NCBI GenBank assembly: GCA_025362165.1 | Contig: JANYHY010000586.1 | Location: 1 to 20,477, forward strand | Reading direction: 5' to 3' | DNA length: 20,477 bases | From: Myxococcales bacterium | Lineage (GTDB): Bacteria > Myxococcota_A > Polyangia > Polyangiales > Polyangiaceae | Shown: one piece after another, positions 1 through 6,501 of the stretch | Layout of the letters: the number at the start of each line of letters is the position of its first letter | How positions within the stretch are numbered: the stretch's first letter is position 1 | Notes under the pieces: model-generated | Told to the model about the DNA's origin: nothing | Seen by the model: only the letters and a program-made list of their open reading frames with translations | Databases searched by the model: none | Translations under genes and position numbers: made by a program

Positions 1-104
1 TCGTCGCCTTCGGCGAACGACAACAACGAGCGGATTGGGGCGTGCCAACGGCACCTCTACTCGCCGAAGGCCGTTGATGTCCGCCGCAAGCGGCATCAAT
101 TGGA
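1..104. other. Left edge: unassigned stretch rich in short inverted repeats
   Basis: Besides the hairpin at 74-99, two small perfect hairpins are visible: TCGCC-TTC-GGCGA (4-16) and GTGCC-AAC-GGCAC (42-54 region). An 11-nt inverted repeat pairs 6-16 with 61-71. Several reading frames are open to the window edge, including a minus-strand frame starting ATG at 96, but I recognise no protein in any of them. The stretch may be intergenic, or hold the end of a neighbouring gene. Confidence 0.3.
74..99 (-). terminator. Hairpin just downstream of the HupE/UreJ-type gene, possible operon terminator
   Basis: An inverted repeat TTGATG (74-79) / CATCAA (94-99) encloses a second stem CCGC (81-84) / GCGG (90-93) with a 5-nt loop. 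Together they form about 10 bp with one bulged base. It begins 6 nt past the stop codon of the last gene in the minus-strand operon, where a terminator would be expected. No run of T follows on the minus strand, so it is not a textbook intrinsic terminator. It could instead be an RNA 3' stabilising structure. Confidence 0.3.
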
Positions 105-1139
105 CTACGGCCCGGCTACCACGCGCAGAATGAACCACACGAGCCCCAACGCGACGATCACGCCGCTGAGCACGCGTCGGATCAACCCGTAGCTCGAGAG
201 GCGTTGTAGGGCGAGCACGGCGGGCAGGGCGATCGCGAGCACGCCGAGCTGCCCCAGCTCCACGCCCAGGTTGAACGCGAAGAGCGCGCGCGGGAGATCG
301 GCGCGATCCACGGCGAGGTCCAAGAGCCCGCCCGCGAAGCCGAAGCCGTGCACCAGGCCAAACGGAAACGTCAGGAGCCAGCGATGGCGCCAACCCTTCA
401 CGAAGAAATTCTCGGCCGCGACGTACGCGATGGACAGAGCGATCGCTGGCTCGATGACGCGAGGGCTCGGCGCGATGCCCCCGATCGCCGCGATGGCGAG
501 CGAAAGCGTGTGGCCGATCGTGAACGCAGTCAGCACTCCGAGCAGCGCCCAGACGAGCTGCTTCTGCTTCTTCTTCTCTGCCGCAGGAGGCACCAACAAC
601 AACGCGAACAAGAAGGTGAGGTGGTCGTAGCCCGTGAGGATGTGAGACACGCCGACGCGAACGATGGCTGAAAATGGCCTCCTTCCAGCGCTGACGTCCA
701 CGTCCACGTCTGGCTGGGCGAGCAGAGCGATCGCCTCGCTCTTCTGGAAGCCGCGCGTGACGGTGATGAACGACGTGTGTCCGACAGGAAAGCGATCGAG
801 ATATCCGGACGCGATATGGAGTCGCGATGGTGAGGTCGCGCACGTCAGCACGAACGACACGCGCGATCCGTCTGGCGCGTCATCCGAGAGCGAGGGCGCA
901 GCCGCCGTGCACTTCACTCCGTCGGCGACGACCGTGATCGACTCGGCGACGCCGCGCTCTGGGTGTTCGCCGTATGCGATGGCGAGCTCTTCTCGCCGAA
1001 ACACGACGGCGGCGCGGATGACGTGGTCGTCGATCGCGTACTCGGCCTTCGAGACGCCAGTTCCGTGTGCGAAAGACGCTCGCGACAAGAACGTCGCCAT
1101 CGCGAACGCGACGAGCGCGATACACCACGCGCGCTTCAC
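105..1139 (-). CDS. HupE/UreJ_2-type integral membrane protein with N-terminal periplasmic domain
   Basis: A 344-residue protein of the HupE/UreJ type, a family linked to nickel or other metal permeation. Residues 1-24 form a clear signal peptide with predicted cleavage after Ala24 (ASFA|HGTG), leaving His25 as the mature N-terminus. Residues 25-160 form a soluble periplasmic domain with two Cys (about 77 and 100). Six hydrophobic segments follow (about 170-341), carrying the conserved polar motifs SHILTGYDHLTFL, FTIGHT, an E before IALS, FGLVHGFGFAGG and FNLGVELGQ. These put His, Asp and Glu residues in or near the membrane, as in metal permeases. The GTG start at 1139 is chosen because it directly begins the signal peptide and gives a 4-nt GTGA overlap with the upstream TPR lipoprotein gene. 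The frame stays open upstream, but that part is antisense-like, low-quality sequence. Transported ion unknown. Confidence 0.85.
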   Translation of the reverse strand: MKRAWCIALVAFAMATFLSRASFAHGTGVSKAEYAIDDHVIRAAVVFRREELAIAYGEHPERGVAESITVVADGVKCTAAAPSLSDDAPDGSRVSFVLTCATSPSRLHIASGYLDRFPVGHTSFITVTRGFQKSEAIALLAQPDVDVDVSAGRRPFSAIVRVGVSHILTGYDHLTFLFALLLVPPAAEKKKQKQLVWALLGVLTAFTIGHTLSLAIAAIGGIAPSPRVIEPAIALSIAYVAAENFFVKGWRHRWLLTFPFGLVHGFGFAGGLLDLAVDRADLPRALFAFNLGVELGQLGVLAIALPAVLALQRLSSYGLIRRVLSGVIVALGLVWFILRVVAGP

Positions 1140-2347
1140 TTGGCGCAGTTCGCCTTCGCCGCGTCGAACCGCGATTTCACCGTGGGCCCCAGCACGCACT
1201 CGAGTGTACCGGCTTGCTTGACCGCCGCGCACACCTCGTCGCTCTGCTTGAGAGCGGTCGCCGCGGTGAGCCACATGTCGAGCGACTCCTCGGCGGGTGC
1301 GTTCATCGCCGCCTGCTTCGCCAGCACGAGCGCGCGAGGAAGATCTTTGCCCATGCCCATGAAATAGGCCGCGCCGTGATCGGCGAACGCTAGTGGGTGC
1401 TTGGCGAGGAGCTCTTCGAAGCGGTTGCGCGCGGTGGCATCGGCGGCCTTCGCCTCGTCCTCGCGGCCTGCGCGTCTGAGCGCGTCCGCCTTTGCGGCGA
1501 GCGCGTCGGGGTCATCGCAGCTAGGATCCAGCGCGGCGAGCAGCTCGAGAGCGCGGGCAGGGGACACTGAAGACGTGAGGTGAGTCACCGCGTGGGCGTA
1601 GACCGGGAGGACCGTCACTGCCTCTTGGTAGTAGTGGGTCGCGCTGGTCTTGTCGCCCTGCCGATCGAGCGCGCGCGCCCGCTCGAAGTCCATCCATGCG
1701 ATCGCGAATGGCGAGACGTCTCGATACCGCGACCGCGCGAGCGCGAAGAGGCGCTCCGACTCCTGTGCGTTGCCGCGCCGCTGCTCGATCGCGGCGTGCG
1801 TCGCCATGTCGAGAGACAGCGCGTCGTTCGAGCTGTCACCAAACGTGAGCGCCTTGTCGCATTTGCCCATGGCGAGCGCGATCGGAAGCTTGCTGCGGTT
1901 CACCTCGTCGCCCGACGCGCCGAACACGGCCGCCCGCTCGATCTCGGTCGAAGCGAGCGCGAAGTCGTGGAAGCTCTCTGCGACGCTCGCCTTCGCGAGG
2001 TGCGCCTTCGGATCTTTCGGACGCTCCGCGACGGCCTTGTCCACGATCGCTTGCGCGGTCTCGAGATCCTGGACGGAGCCGAAAAATTGAGCACGTGTAA
2101 GGAGAGATTCCACGAGAGGACCGCCGCGCACCGGGTCGCTCATGTGTTTGGTTTGAAACTCGATGTCGCCGTTCAGATTCGAGATCGTGATCGATGGCGA
2201 CGTCGTCGATGGAAGGTCCGGAAAAGGCGAAGCCGCGTCGATCGAGACCGACGCGGCTCCTCCATCCGAAGCGACGGCCTCCTCGTGCTTCTTGCTGCAA
2301 GCAGCGAGCACGAGGAGACAGCCGAACGCGCTACTGCGCAGCCGCAA
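1136..2347 (-). CDS. TPR-containing lipoprotein
   Basis: A 403-residue predicted lipoprotein: a basic n-region, a hydrophobic core and lipobox LAAC with Cys17, followed by a Ser/Asp/Pro-rich linker. From about residue 55 onward it is made of helical repeats that read as tetratricopeptide repeats (for example the stretch around ETAQAIVDKAVAERPKDPKAH). TPRs usually mediate protein-protein contact, so it is a plausible scaffold for its operon partners. The TTG start at 2347 is inferred because it begins exactly at the lipoprotein signal. It lies 17 nt inside the end of the upstream DUF4331 C-half gene, which suggests translational coupling; no Shine-Dalgarno site is evident. The frame is open further upstream to 2569, but that part overlaps the upstream gene and reads as arginine/threonine-rich shadow. 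It overlaps the HupE/UreJ-type gene by 4 nt. Exact partner and role unknown. Confidence 0.8.
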   Translation of the reverse strand: MRLRSSAFGCLLVLAACSKKHEEAVASDGGAASVSIDAASPFPDLPSTTSPSITISNLNGDIEFQTKHMSDPVRGGPLVESLLTRAQFFGSVQDLETAQAIVDKAVAERPKDPKAHLAKASVAESFHDFALASTEIERAAVFGASGDEVNRSKLPIALAMGKCDKALTFGDSSNDALSLDMATHAAIEQRRGNAQESERLFALARSRYRDVSPFAIAWMDFERARALDRQGDKTSATHYYQEAVTVLPVYAHAVTHLTSSVSPARALELLAALDPSCDDPDALAAKADALRRAGREDEAKAADATARNRFEELLAKHPLAFADHGAAYFMGMGKDLPRALVLAKQAAMNAPAEESLDMWLTAATALKQSDEVCAAVKQAGTLECVLGPTVKSRFDAAKANCAK

Positions 2348-3023
2348 GGTATGGGAACGTCTTGCCGCCGGTCTTCGCCGGATCGGCGTTGATGCCGTCC
2401 GTGAGGCCCGACGGAGTGCCCGCGACGACGTTGTACGTCGTGTCGATGACGTCGTAAGCGAGCCCGCGACCGCCGCAGTCCATGTTCTTGGACAGACCCG
2501 TAGCGTTGAGCTCGACGCCCAAGTACGTGGTGCAGGCAGTGCCAGCCGTGTTGAGGTACAGACGGTCATCGGCGAGCGCGCCGGCGAGTCCGTTGTAGCG
2601 ACCCGCGACCGCGGTCATGCCCGCGAGCGCTTGATTGCCGCACACCGTGTCGAGGCCGTCGTAGATGCCGAGGTTCTTGCCAATCTCGGCCAAGAACGAC
2701 GCTTGCCACTTGGTCGGGTCGTTGGCCGCGTTGTACGCGTCCTTCGCCATGCCCGCACCGCCGGCGTCCACGTTGAACGTGTTGTTCGCCGCGGTGTTCG
2801 CCGCAGGACGTCCCATACGATCGATCTGCGTGCCAAGCGCTGGCGGAGACGGGTTGTTCGTGCTGGTGTCTGCGCCGCCGTCAGGGTTGGGGTTGTTTTG
2901 ATCCGCGACCTGGTTGTCTTTGGGACCCGAGTCCACGCCCGGAGACACGTTGTCGTCGCCGCCGCACGCCACCACGCCGATGAAGGCGAAAGAGGCCAGT
3001 CCGAAGATGATTTGATTTTTCAT
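2331..3023 (-). CDS. DUF4331 C-terminal half, lipoprotein
   Basis: A 230-residue predicted lipoprotein (signal 1-19, lipobox VVAC, Cys20). A low-complexity Asp/Asn/Pro/Gly tether follows to about residue 62, then a domain matching the second half of the DUF4331 family. It contains QIDRMGRPA (66-74), a KDAYNAAND segment, a CGGRGLAYDVIDT segment and the terminal NADPAKTGGKTFPYLA, all typical of the family's C-terminal region from memory. Full-length DUF4331 proteins carry these after the part encoded here by the upstream gene. The start is firm: ATG preceded by AAAGGAGG (3033-3040). The gene begins 16 nt after the upstream stop codon. Biochemical function of DUF4331 is not known to me. Confidence 0.8.
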   Translation of the reverse strand: MKNQIIFGLASFAFIGVVACGGDDNVSPGVDSGPKDNQVADQNNPNPDGGADTSTNNPSPPALGTQIDRMGRPAANTAANNTFNVDAGGAGMAKDAYNAANDPTKWQASFLAEIGKNLGIYDGLDTVCGNQALAGMTAVAGRYNGLAGALADDRLYLNTAGTACTTYLGVELNATGLSKNMDCGGRGLAYDVIDTTYNVVAGTPSGLTDGINADPAKTGGKTFPYLAAAQ

Positions 3024-3032
3024 GGTCTTTTT

Positions 3033-3040
3033 CCTCCTTT
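3033..3040 (-). promoter_or_regulatory. Strong Shine-Dalgarno site for the DUF4331 C-half gene
   Basis: AAAGGAGG on the minus strand, 9 nt before the ATG at 3023 and abutting the stop codon of the upstream gene. Most other genes in this window lack such a site, so this fixes the start and suggests efficient translation. Confidence 0.8.
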
Positions 3041-3756
3041 CACTTGTTGGTAGACGCCCACACGCTGACGATTGGGTTCATGCCGGCATTGGTCACGAGC
3101 CCCTTGTCGATCGAGACCACGATCGCGAGTGCGTTGAGCTTGGCGAAGAAGTCCTGCGGAGCTCCGCCGTCCGCCGAGGTCTTGAGCATGTTGACGAGCA
3201 CGCCCGAGGTGACCATGTCGACCGTGGGACAACCCGCCGGATCGAACATGAGGCCCGGCGCGGCCGTCTCCACCGTCGCGACGGTGTGCTTGAAGCCGTC
3301 CAAGTTGAAGAAGAACGGATCCGCGCGCGGACCAGCATAAATCTTGAACTTGCCATTCTGGCTGGTCAAACCGGCCGGCACGCTCGCGTCGCCGGTCACG
3401 TAGCCACTGGCGCCGTACCAAGCTTGAATCTTGTTGGCTGCGTCGAAGGTCACGATGATGTCGAACGGCGTGGTGACCGCACCATAGGCGGGGCCGCTGT
3501 TGGTGTGGAACACGTACTGGACCTTGTCCGAGAACTTGGTCGTGGGCGTCGTGTCGAACTTGCTCGTCATGACAAACACGGCGTTAGCGCCGTCGACCCA
3601 GGTGTAGAGGTCGTTGATGTCGACTGTCGAGTCGGCTTTGGTGGCCGGCGAATCCAAGTGGTCAGCCGATTGTGCAGCGGGTTCGCGGAAGAACATCGCC
3701 AAGCCGACAGCGGCGATAGCGAGTCCTAGTCCGCCAAGAATACGTCCAAGTCTCAT
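3040..3756 (-). CDS. DUF4331 N-terminal half, exported protein
   Basis: A 238-residue exported protein. Residues 1-31 form a signal peptide (cleavage likely AQSA|DH). The mature protein begins with the family hallmark DHLDSP, then DINDLYTWV, a VQYVFHTNSGP segment, and GPRADPFFFNLDGFK (around 143-157), a conserved DUF4331 core motif. It ends at NPIVSVWASTNK, the point where full-length family members continue into a QxxRMGRP segment. That segment is supplied by the next gene. It is therefore the N-half of a split DUF4331 protein, first gene of a four-gene operon. The start has a good Shine-Dalgarno site (AAGGAG, 3763-3768). It shows no lipobox, so the mature protein is likely periplasmic or secreted, unless the signal segment is retained as an anchor. 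Function unknown. Confidence 0.85.
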   Translation of the reverse strand: MRLGRILGGLGLAIAAVGLAMFFREPAAQSADHLDSPATKADSTVDINDLYTWVDGANAVFVMTSKFDTTPTTKFSDKVQYVFHTNSGPAYGAVTTPFDIIVTFDAANKIQAWYGASGYVTGDASVPAGLTSQNGKFKIYAGPRADPFFFNLDGFKHTVATVETAAPGLMFDPAGCPTVDMVTSGVLVNMLKTSADGGAPQDFFAKLNALAIVVSIDKGLVTNAGMNPIVSVWASTNK

Positions 3757-3762
3757 GAAATT

Positions 3763-3768
3763 CTCCTT
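3763..3768 (-). promoter_or_regulatory. Shine-Dalgarno site for the DUF4331 N-half gene
   Basis: AAGGAG on the minus strand with a 6-nt spacer to the ATG at 3756. A small hairpin GTGG-N4-CCAC (3774-3785) sits just upstream of it and might modulate access. Confidence 0.75.
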
Positions 3769-3805
3769 AGAGAGTGGAAGTCCACCCTAGTAGTAGTAGT
3801 CAGCC

Positions 3806-3832
3806 TACGCCTGTTGGGCTTCGGCAGTTGCA
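3806..3832 (-). promoter_or_regulatory. Possible ECF-sigma-like promoter for the DUF4331 operon
   Basis: On the minus strand TGCAAC (3827-3832) is followed by CGTA (3806-3809). There are 17 nt between the AAC core and CGTA. The AAC...CGT arrangement resembles ECF-type promoters. A transcript starting about 8 nt later would have a leader of roughly 40 nt. The match is short and could be chance. Confidence 0.25.
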
Positions 3833-3851
3833 AAACATTGCCGCAGCCGGT

Positions 3852-3879
3852 CATTTAGCAAACAGCAGTCCCTCGTCAA
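3852..3879 (-). promoter_or_regulatory. Possible sigma-70-like promoter for the DUF4331 operon
   Basis: On the minus strand TTGACG (3874-3879), a 16-nt spacer and TAAATG (3852-3857) lie in an AT-rich island between the BamB-like gene and the DUF4331 operon. An inverted repeat CATAA-N6-TTATG (3887-3902) lies 8 nt upstream of the -35 element and could be an operator. The predicted leader is about 90 nt. Confidence 0.4.
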
Positions 3880-3886
3880 AAGTTTA

Positions 3887-3902
3887 CATAATGCATCTTA
3901 TG
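3887..3902. repeat. AT-rich inverted repeat upstream of the DUF4331 promoter
   Basis: CATAA (3887-3891) and TTATG (3898-3902) are separated by TGCATC, which itself contains the start of an ATGCAT palindrome. Its position immediately upstream of a candidate -35 element fits a regulator-binding site. It also lies just past the stop codon of the BamB-like gene, so a role at that gene's 3' end is possible. Confidence 0.3.
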
Positions 3903-3919
3903 CGCGATTTGTAGAGGCC

Positions 3920-5197
3920 CTATCTGGGGAGATCGGGACGCTTGCCAAGCGGAGTGTCGATGCCGATCGCCATCATCGCGCCTGTGTTCGAGAGCACGTA
4001 AGCCCGGTTTCCAAACGTCGCGGGACTGGCTGAAAACCCAGTGTCGGTATCGATACCGTCGATGACTCGTCCGTTCTCTGGGTTGATCAAGAACAGTCCA
4101 TAGCGACTGCTCCCGAACACGATCGCCCCCGCGACGACCGCAGGCGCCGTGATGCCACCTTCGGGGATTGGGAGCCGCCAAACTTGGTGTCCGTTCGTCG
4201 GGTCGAGCGCAGACAACCCGGTCTGGGCGCTTGAAGCGAGCAAGAGTCGCTTCTCTGGTGCGCGTGGCCCTCCGGTGTCTGGTCCGTTCGGGTGCGGAAC
4301 GTGCGAGCGCTGGTCGAAGTACATGAGGTCATTCACGCCCGCGACCTTCTCGTTCACCCAAACGCGCGAGCCGTTCTCCGCGTCGAGCGCGTGGACTCCG
4401 CCGGTGTAGCTCGCGACGAACACGACCCGTCCAATCGGCGCGATGTCTGCGACGATCGGCGTCGTGTCCACGTCGAGGTAGCGCTGCGTCTGATCGCCCG
4501 ACGACTGCTCAGCCTCTGCGGCGAGGTCCACGGGCGCCCACTTCTCCGAGCCATCCCGCGCGTCGAATGCGCCGACGTGCCCATCCGAGAATGCAAAGTA
4601 CACCTTTCCGTGATCGAGCGCCGGCCCCGAGTATCCCGCGAGCTCCATGCCCGCGGCTGGGCTGCGGTGCACCTGCCACTGAGGCTTGCCGGTGCGCCGA
4701 TCGACCGAAAACAGCTGATCTGAGGCGTTCGCAAAGATCAGCGACTCGCCGTACAGGACCGGCTTCTTGCTGACCTCAGAGCCGGAGTTGAAGCGAAAGA
4801 CGAGCGCGCCATCCGAGGCCCGGACTGCGTACAAGCCCCCGTCATGAGAGCCGAAGTAGACCACGTCAAGCTCGCGATCGTAGAGCGGCTCGCACTGCAC
4901 GATGTTGGCGGTCTCGAAGCGCCAGATGGTCGATAGGTTGGACGACCGCAGCGCGTACAACCCGCGATCCGACGATCCGACGAACACTCTGTTGTGCGCA
5001 GTGTCCAGCTCAGGCTTGCCGTGCTCGTAAGGCTCACCTGCCACGCGCGTGTCCATCGTGAGCTGTCGTCGCGCGAACACGTCGAGATCGCCCGACGGGT
5101 GCGTGTACCAGAGCGGCGTCTCTGGGTTGACGCGATCGCCCATTTTCTCGCTGGTCGCGCACGCGGCGAGCGCGAGCACGAGCCACAGGCGTCGCAT
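3920..5197 (-). CDS. BamB-like PQQ-type beta-propeller lipoprotein
   Basis: A 425-residue lipoprotein (lipobox LAAC, Cys13) made almost entirely of beta-propeller repeats. About eight blades can be read, each with a hydrophobic strand, a Gly/Asp turn and an ALD-x-x-x-G-x-x-x-W type ending, for example VYFGSHDGGLYAVRASDGA and VFVASYTGGVHALDAENGS. Eight blades plus a lipid anchor is the architecture of BamB, the beta-propeller subunit of the outer-membrane protein assembly (BAM) complex. The preceding gene is a YfgM-like TPR protein, the same order as yfgM-bamB in Escherichia coli, which supports the call. ATG at 5197 is chosen because it overlaps the upstream TGA (TGATG); an in-frame GTG lies 3 nt earlier. 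Other PQQ-fold lipoproteins look similar, so 'BamB-like' is the safe label. Confidence 0.8.
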   Translation of the reverse strand: MRRLWLVLALAACATSEKMGDRVNPETPLWYTHPSGDLDVFARRQLTMDTRVAGEPYEHGKPELDTAHNRVFVGSSDRGLYALRSSNLSTIWRFETANIVQCEPLYDRELDVVYFGSHDGGLYAVRASDGALVFRFNSGSEVSKKPVLYGESLIFANASDQLFSVDRRTGKPQWQVHRSPAAGMELAGYSGPALDHGKVYFAFSDGHVGAFDARDGSEKWAPVDLAAEAEQSSGDQTQRYLDVDTTPIVADIAPIGRVVFVASYTGGVHALDAENGSRVWVNEKVAGVNDLMYFDQRSHVPHPNGPDTGGPRAPEKRLLLASSAQTGLSALDPTNGHQVWRLPIPEGGITAPAVVAGAIVFGSSRYGLFLINPENGRVIDGIDTDTGFSASPATFGNRAYVLSNTGAMMAIGIDTPLGKRPDLPR

Positions 5198-6501
5198 CAC
5201 TTCGGTCCCGGCTTGGCGCCGCCGAGGAGCTGCTTGAGCTGCTGCGGTGTCAGACCCTTGCCGCCACCCGGACCGCTGCCAAGCATGCCGGTCTCCTTCG
5301 CAGGCAGCGCGCTCGGATCCAAGCGACGCAAGCGATCGTCCGCGAGCTCTTGCAAGTACGGCAGCGGGTGGTTCTGGCCAGGCTCGTTCAAGCGCTCGTG
5401 CAGCGCCTTGAGCAACTCCTTGGCCTTCGCGACGTCGCCCTTCTGTTGAGCCACGCGCGCCTGGTGGTACATGCCGAGCTCTTTGAATCCGACGACGTCG
5501 GTGTTCTCGAGCGCCTTGAACTCGGTCGCCGCCTCGTCGAGGTATTTGTCCTTCTCGGCGGGTGTCAGCTGCGCCTTCTGCTCGTACGCGAAGCCGAGAC
5601 CCTCGAGCGCGCGGCCCATCACCTCACCGTCGGCCTTGGCTAGCGGAGAGTCCTTCGCGTCGCTGAACGCCGTGACGGCGCCGTCGGTCTCTCGTTTGTC
5701 GAGCAAGAGCGAGCCCTCGCCAAGGCGCGCCAAGGTCGCAGCTCCCGTCGACGGATACTTCGAGGTCACTTCACGGTACTTCGCGAGTGCCGCTTCACGA
5801 CGCTCGTCATAGGTCTTGAACGACAGGCCCGGATCGACCGGCTTGTCCGGATCATCCTTGGGCGGATCGCCGATGCGCGCTGTCTCGTCCGCTACCGCTT
5901 GCGCGAGCGCGACCGACGCCTCCTCTGACTTCTGTCGTTGGGTGTACGCGTAGCCGAACCAACCCAGCGCGACGACCACGACCGCACCGACGACACCCCA
6001 GACGGTCTTCTGGTGACGCTTGGCCCACTCCTCGGCGCGCATCGCTCGCTCGACGGTCGGCTCAGCGGCCTCGATGGCGGTCGCGACTTCACGCTTGGGG
6101 CGAGCCTTCGTGCCGATCTTCGCGAGTCGTTTGCTCGCGGACTTCTCGAGCCCGCTCTTCTTGGCGCCCCGCTCTGCCTTCTTGCGCGCCGCGAGCTTGG
6201 CCTCTTCCGAAGCCGCGATGGCAGCGATCTCGTCGTCGTCATCACCAAGGGCAGCGACGCGACGCGCGATGGCCTCAGGCGAAGCAGCGTCCTCTTCTTG
6301 CGCTTCTTCCTCGTCCTCCGCGGACTTCTCTTCGGAAGATTCGTCTTCTTCAGAAGACTCCTCGGCGTCCTCTTTCTTGGACGTCTCGTCGTCGGAGTCT
6401 TTCTCTTCAGAAGAAGATCTCTCCTCGACTTCAGAGGCGGTTTCGTCGTCCTTCTTGTCTTCGTCGTCCGGCACGGCGGGCACCTTAGTAGATGCCGCCA
6501 T
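5197..6501 (-). CDS. YfgM-like membrane-anchored TPR protein with acidic cytoplasmic N-terminus
   Basis: 434 residues. Residues 11-75 are an extreme low-complexity tract of Glu, Ser, Asp and Lys. Residues 76-160 are charged (Arg/Lys/Ala/Glu). One membrane helix lies at about 166-186, and residues 190-395 form helical TPR-like repeats outside the cytoplasm. The C-terminus is Gly/Pro-rich with a QQLKQLL helix. A single N-terminal helix followed by TPRs, next to a BamB-like gene, matches YfgM (TPR_21-type), a periplasmic-facing ancillary subunit of the Sec translocon and chaperone network. The N-terminal tract makes it about twice the usual YfgM length. The gene overlaps the upstream phosphatase-superfamily gene by 17 nt and the downstream gene by 1 nt, so the three are probably cotranslated. 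Confidence 0.7.
   Translation of the reverse strand: MAASTKVPAVPDDEDKKDDETASEVEERSSSEEKDSDDETSKKEDAEESSEEDESSEEKSAEDEEEAQEEDAASPEAIARRVAALGDDDDEIAAIAASEEAKLAARKKAERGAKKSGLEKSASKRLAKIGTKARPKREVATAIEAAEPTVERAMRAEEWAKRHQKTVWGVVGAVVVVALGWFGYAYTQRQKSEEASVALAQAVADETARIGDPPKDDPDKPVDPGLSFKTYDERREAALAKYREVTSKYPSTGAATLARLGEGSLLLDKRETDGAVTAFSDAKDSPLAKADGEVMGRALEGLGFAYEQKAQLTPAEKDKYLDEAATEFKALENTDVVGFKELGMYHQARVAQQKGDVAKAKELLKALHERLNEPGQNHPLPYLQELADDRLRRLDPSALPAKETGMLGSGPGGGKGLTPQQLKQLLGGAKPGPK

Noticed and set aside
2331..3756. DUF4331 split as a simple frameshift or sequencing error
   Set aside because: The second half has its own Shine-Dalgarno site, start codon, signal sequence and lipobox, which a frameshift would not create.
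6300..6480. Low-complexity stretch as a DNA repeat or mobile element remnant
   Set aside because: It is in frame and encodes the acidic Glu/Ser/Asp/Lys tract of the YfgM-like protein. There is no regular repeat unit or flanking duplication.
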